A stretch of DNA of 20,170 nucleotides from Candidatus Latescibacterota bacterium (lineage in GTDB: Bacteria; Latescibacterota; UBA2968; UBA8231): the NCBI GenBank assembly GCA_022825185.1, contig JAJDYK010000116.1, positions 1 to 20,170 on the forward strand. Reading direction: 5' to 3'. The notes below the pieces were generated by a model. It worked only from the letters and a program-made list of their open reading frames with translations. It did not search any database and had not been told where the DNA came from. The translations under genes and the position numbers were made by a program. This document shows, in pieces, positions 15,678 to 20,170 of the stretch. Positions within the stretch are counted from its first letter, which is position 1. Each line of letters starts with the position of its first letter.

Positions 15678-16892
15678 CTAAAAGAAATTGAACAGTTTGC
15701 CCAGTGCATGGGCAAAGCCGTTGCGGGGCCGGTCGGCGTCGTGCGACTCGACAGGTGTGCTGTGTTCGTTGGCGACAAAGCGCAACAAGCCGATCGCAGT
15801 AGCATAGCTGGGGTCGCTGACCTCGGTAGGGGCGATTGCGTTTTGGGGGACGCCAATGCGGACTTGGTGGCCGAGTACTTCCTCGGCGAGTGGCGCGACT
15901 TGGTCGAGCAAGGCCCCACCGCCGGTGAGGACGATACCAGCGGCTAAGCGGTCGTTGTAGGAACTGTTGACGAGGGCTTGGCGCACGTATTCAAAAATCT
16001 CGCGCTGCCGGGCTTCAATGATCGTGCTGACCTGCTGCTTAGTCAAAGTACAGGTGCGGCCAGCGGTCGTGTGGTACGTGACGGTCTCGTCTCCGTCTTC
16101 CCCGGGACAGCTAACGCTGCCAAAGCGGCATTTGAGCTTCTCGGCTTCGCGGATGGGGATGCTCAAGACGACCGAGAGATCGCGCGTTATATCGTCGCCC
16201 CCCAGCGGAATTTCCTCTAAGTGCCGCATCGGACCTAGGAACACGGCGAGATCGCAGGTGCCAGCGCCGAGATCGAGCAAGGCCACCCCCATGTCGCGCT
16301 CGTCTTGGGACAAGGTGGCATGGGCCACGCCCACGCTTTCAAGGACGACGCCGACGATCTCAACGCCGGCTTTGGAAGCTGCGTGACGAAAGGCTGTGCA
16401 TAGATGCTCGGCCACAGAAACAGTCAGCACCTCGATTGATAGGCGATTGCCGTGCAGCCAAAGCGGATTTTGTACCGGCTCGCCATCGACGGCATAGCTC
16501 TGGACGAAGCGGTGCATCACCATCCGGTCCTCGGCGACTTGTTCCTGCGCGACGGCAAGTAGAGCGCGGTCCCGATCCTCTTCGGAGATGGGGTTGGAGG
16601 CCCCAGAGATGCCTACCGTGCTGTAATTTGTCTGGGTGCTGATGCCTTCACCGGCCATGCCGAGATAGGCCCCGGAGATTTTGAGGCCAGTCGAGCGTTC
16701 AGCTTCAGTGAGGGCCGCGTGGATGGACTCTGCTACTTGGGGCATGTCGATGACGGCGCTGCGGCGCAGACCCGTGCAAGGGCTTTGCCCCAAGCCCAAA
16801 ATTTTGACTTGGGAATTGTTTTGCACCTCGCCGACTAGGCATAGAACTTTTGAGGCACCAACATCGAGAACGACGACGGGGGCTCCAGCCAT
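15678..16892 (-). CDS. ftsA: Cell division protein FtsA
   Basis: FtsA is an actin-like ATPase that anchors FtsZ to the inner membrane. The protein has 404 residues, normal for the family. The phosphate-1 motif LDVGASKV is at 9-16, the SHS2/1C insertion covers about 80-165, and the phosphate-2 motif LLDLGAGTCDLAV begins near residue 203. The adenosine motif IVLTGGGALL is near 320-330. The last 13 residues (GFAHALGKLFNFF, 392-404) form the amphipathic membrane-targeting helix. The ATG at 16892 has AAGGGA about 9 nt upstream. Neither ftsZ nor ftsQ is adjacent: downstream is a tRNA, upstream a divergent ssb. Its promoter is probably about 200 bp upstream, leaving a long structured leader. Confidence 0.93.
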   Translation of the reverse strand: MAGAPVVVLDVGASKVLCLVGEVQNNSQVKILGLGQSPCTGLRRSAVIDMPQVAESIHAALTEAERSTGLKISGAYLGMAGEGISTQTNYSTVGISGASNPISEEDRDRALLAVAQEQVAEDRMVMHRFVQSYAVDGEPVQNPLWLHGNRLSIEVLTVSVAEHLCTAFRHAASKAGVEIVGVVLESVGVAHATLSQDERDMGVALLDLGAGTCDLAVFLGPMRHLEEIPLGGDDITRDLSVVLSIPIREAEKLKCRFGSVSCPGEDGDETVTYHTTAGRTCTLTKQQVSTIIEARQREIFEYVRQALVNSSYNDRLAAGIVLTGGGALLDQVAPLAEEVLGHQVRIGVPQNAIAPTEVSDPSYATAIGLLRFVANEHSTPVESHDADRPRNGFAHALGKLFNFF

Positions 16893-16978
16893 GGTTGGCG
16901 TCCCTTCTTTCTAAGCGCAGCCGTAAAATGCAGCGCAATAAGATCAAGACGAGGACGTATTGGGAGGGGGAGGAAAAC

Positions 16979-16993
16979 TACCGCTTAGCGGTA
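16979..16993 (-). promoter_or_regulatory. Palindromic hairpin in the ftsA leader
   Basis: TACCGC and GCGGTA are a perfect 6-bp inverted repeat with a TAA loop on the minus strand, followed by AGTTTTCC. It could act as a weak terminator/attenuator or as an operator. Its 5' arm shares bases with the outer stem of the adjacent larger structure, so both cannot form fully at once. Confidence 0.35.
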
Positions 16994-17040
16994 AAGATGC
17001 GACAGATTGGGGCACTCGGCCCCTAATTACCTGTGCTTAC
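16991..17040 (-). promoter_or_regulatory. Three-tier stem-loop in the ftsA leader
   Basis: On the minus strand three nested helices can form: GTAA with TTAC, ACAG with CTGT, and GGGGC with GCCCC around a CGAGT loop. They are separated by internal loops. I do not recognise a known riboswitch class. The nested arrangement ahead of the small hairpin resembles a leader with alternative structures, but the helices are short. Confidence 0.3.
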
Positions 17041-17100
17041 AGCGCCAGACAAAGGGGGAAGCCGGCCTGCCGTAAACACTTTAATAGTTAAGGATATGGA

Positions 17101-17129
17101 AGAATAGGAAAGCCGCCGGAGAAAGTCAA
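17101..17129 (-). promoter_or_regulatory. Candidate sigma70 promoter for ftsA
   Basis: TTGACT (17129 to 17124), a 17-bp spacer and TATTCT (17106 to 17101). It matches the consensus at five of six and four of six bases. The predicted leader of ftsA is about 200 nt. Confidence 0.5.
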
Positions 17130-17153
17130 GTCCAACGGAGGGCTAGGCTGGCC

Positions 17154-17182
17154 TTGACTGAGCTAAGTCTTGCGCCTAAGAT
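17154..17182 (+). promoter_or_regulatory. Sigma70 promoter for ssb
   Basis: TTGACT (17154-17159), a 17-bp spacer and TAAGAT (17177-17182), each one or two bases from consensus. The predicted leader to the ssb ATG is about 55 nt. Confidence 0.65.
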
Positions 17183-17243
17183 AAGCGAAATTGCGAACAT
17201 TAATGAGTGCGCTTGCGATGCGCTCGCAGAAAGGAGCGAATAT

Positions 17244-17720
17244 ATGGCTCGCGGAGTAAACAAAGTAATTTTGATCGGCAATTTGGGCAGCGATCCCGAA
17301 GTGCGCTACACGCCAAATGGAGCGCCCGTAGCCAATTTCAGCTTAGCGACTTCTGAAAGCTGGAACGACCGCAATACGGGGGAGCGCCAGGAGAGGACCG
17401 AATGGCACCGACTCGTGCTCTGGAGCAAGCTGGCCGAGATCGCCGGGCAATACCTCAAAAAGGGTGCTAAGATTTATGTCGAGGGCAGATTGCAGACTCG
17501 GTCTTGGGACGACCAGAGCGGCCAAAAGCGCTATATGACCGAAGTCGTGGTCAACGACATGCAGATGCTCGATTCTCGCGGCGAGGGCGGTGGCAATGGC
17601 GGCAGAGACACAGGCTACAATCCGCCTGGCGATCCGTCCGGTGGGCAAAACGTCGGCCCAGCCTCCCAGCCCGCCGCGCCCCCGTCGCCGGGTGGCGACG
17701 ACGACGACTTGCCGTTCTAA
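17244..17720 (+). CDS. ssb: Single-stranded DNA-binding protein
   Basis: SSB protects single-stranded DNA and recruits repair and replication proteins. The product has 158 residues. The N-terminal OB-fold spans about 1-108 ([20 protein letters not shown], then [15 protein letters not shown] and YVEGRL). A Gly/Pro/Gln-rich disordered linker covers about 109-150, and the acidic tip DDDDLPF, the docking peptide for partner proteins, is at 152-158. I chose ATG at 17244 because AAGGAG lies 7 nt upstream and the family starts here. A longer frame from TTG 17154 would begin inside the promoter. It is the first gene of a plus-strand trio: the next gene starts 3 bp after its stop. Confidence 0.96.
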   Translation: MARGVNKVILIGNLGSDPEVRYTPNGAPVANFSLATSESWNDRNTGERQERTEWHRLVLWSKLAEIAGQYLKKGAKIYVEGRLQTRSWDDQSGQKRYMTEVVVNDMQMLDSRGEGGGNGGRDTGYNPPGDPSGGQNVGPASQPAAPPSPGGDDDDLPF

Positions 17721-17723
17721 AGT

Positions 17724-18570
17724 TTGGCAGGCAGCTTCTTCCACTTGTGGCTGGCCGAGCGAGTCTTTCCCCTAGTTTTCGGCGATTGCGCGGACGAAGG
17801 AAAGATGCAGGCGGCCTTTGCTGCCGGTTCCGTAGGCCCGGATATAGGTTTTTTCCCCGGCGGCCCAGCGGCCTTGTCGCACCGCGCACATCTGGAGCGT
17901 TGCGGCGATTTTTTGCGCGCCCTTACCCTGGGGGCCGCCAGCGCTAACGAGCGGGCGTTTGCTGCGGGTTGGGGATTGCACGTCTATGCGGATATGGCCG
18001 TACATCCTTGGGTCGAGGCCCGCGTGGCCACCTTGCTCCGCGAGGGGACCCGGCCCACCGTGCCTGATTTGTGGCACATGCGTTTGGAATGGGGGATTGA
18101 TTGCCGCTTGCTGGCTAGCGCGGGAATGGACGGGTTGTGGAGTGCGCGCTTGCACTTTCCCCGCCGCGCTGATGGCCGCAGCTTGCTAGGGGAAGTGGGG
18201 CAGGCTTTCTATGGTCGAGATGCCGATGAGAGCCTGCTGGAACAAGGGGAGGAGGCCACCGCCCGGTGGCTGCAACGAATTCCCAAAATTCTCTGGTGGG
18301 GAGGACACATCCGCGTGGCCGGACGCCGTCCCAATCTCCTGTGTACATTGGCGTTTGCCCACCTGGGACGCAAGATCCTCGGAGATTGGCTCCAGCACTG
18401 GGTGCGCTTTAAGGATGGCGCGGCCTTAGCCCGTCCGCTGTTGCCTTCAGACCAAACCTACGAGCAGGTCGTCAAGCTGGGCGAGTCGGCTGTGGAACAG
18501 TTTTGTCACGGGTTTGACGAGGGCTTCGACCAGTTGGGCAATCCCGATTTATATACGGGCGAAGCAGGCG

Positions 18571-18578
<8 letters not shown>
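17724..18578 (+). CDS. Zinc-dependent phospholipase C/nuclease-fold family protein
   Basis: This 284-residue protein resembles the zinc-dependent phospholipase C family (PF00882 type). Likely metal ligands appear in order: His7 (FFHLWLAE), Asp40 (GSVGPDIG), His53 or His56, then HxxxD at His86-Asp90 (GLHVYADMAVHPW) and HxxxE at His118-Glu122 (WHMRLEWGID). The HxxxD...HxxxE order is that of the trinuclear zinc site in phospholipase C and S1/P1 nucleases. No signal peptide is visible, so it should be cytoplasmic, unlike secreted bacterial phospholipases C. The real substrate is unknown. The TTG start at 17724 fits the family's usual N-terminus (hydrophobic with an early His), but no clear Shine-Dalgarno sequence is present; coupling to ssb, whose stop is 3 bp upstream, may help. 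Confidence 0.75.

Positions 18579-20170
<1,592 letters not shown>

Larger units (their letters stand above)
16893..17243. other. Divergent ftsA-ssb intergenic region
   Basis: This 351-base gap has no convincing gene. It contains the ftsA promoter (minus) and the ssb promoter (plus), with -35 boxes only 24 bp apart, plus the ftsA leader structures at 16979-17040. A small inverted repeat, TGCGA and TCGCA, occurs just before the ssb ribosome binding site. Confidence 0.7.

Noticed and set aside
17213..17229. A small hairpin before the ssb ribosome binding site as a regulatory switch
   Set aside because: It has only a 5-bp stem (TGCGA/TCGCA) in a GC-rich stretch, which is expected by chance.
17154..17243. 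A 30-residue N-terminal extension of ssb from a TTG
   Set aside because: That TTG is the first three bases of the -35 box. The ATG at 17244 has AAGGAG and fits the SSB family start.
18514..18570. An earlier start for the membrane protein
   Set aside because: The extra 19 residues are polar, unlike the first hydrophobic segment, and overlap the zinc-hydrolase gene further. ATG 18571 gives a normal short overlap.

Overview
This window looks like a GC-rich chromosomal segment of a Gram-negative bacterium. Two proteins end in the FlgD-like, type IX-secretion-style C-terminal domain ('QNYPNPFN' start, 'LLK' end). That domain is common in the Fibrobacteres-Chlorobi-Bacteroidetes (FCB) superphylum and allied candidate phyla such as Latescibacterota. 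The phylum is inferred from these protein features only; no rRNA is present.

Left half (1-13071), all minus strand, read from 13071 down to 1. It begins with mltG (septal peptidoglycan lyase) and a PcrA/UvrD-type helicase 2 bp apart. Next come two tRNA methylthiotransferases, mtaB and miaB, overlapping by 4 bp. A cell-surface module follows: two tandem, closely similar PQQ-dependent sugar-dehydrogenase-like proteins, then a lipoprotein with VCBS/FG-GAP repeats and an ASPIC/UnbV domain that runs off the left edge. The downstream dehydrogenase copy carries an extra segment of about 300 residues that resembles an SO2930-type diheme cytochrome c. Spacing from mtaB onward is tight, so much of this may be one transcript.

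Middle (13072-15677). A 263-bp divergent gap separates mltG from an ABC-2 exporter pair (ATPase and permease, both with TTG starts, overlapping by 4 bp). A DUF420 membrane protein converges on the permease with 2 bp between stops. A tRNA-Thr(CGT) gene with encoded CCA follows, with a very good promoter on one side and a strong hairpin on the other.

Right part (15678-20170). ftsA (minus) stands without ftsZ or ftsQ next to it. A 351-bp gap holds back-to-back sigma70-type promoters for ftsA and ssb, and a structured candidate leader for ftsA. On the plus strand, ssb is followed by a cytoplasmic zinc phospholipase C/nuclease-fold protein and a divergent cation:proton antiporter-like membrane protein, closely packed. 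The last gene converges on and overlaps the 3' end of enolase, which runs off the right edge.

The most distinctive content is the tandem dehydrogenase pair, where one copy has acquired or the other has lost a built-in diheme cytochrome between the propeller and the surface-sorting domain. The ftsA leader is the most interesting non-coding region. No mobile element, CRISPR array or phage gene was seen.
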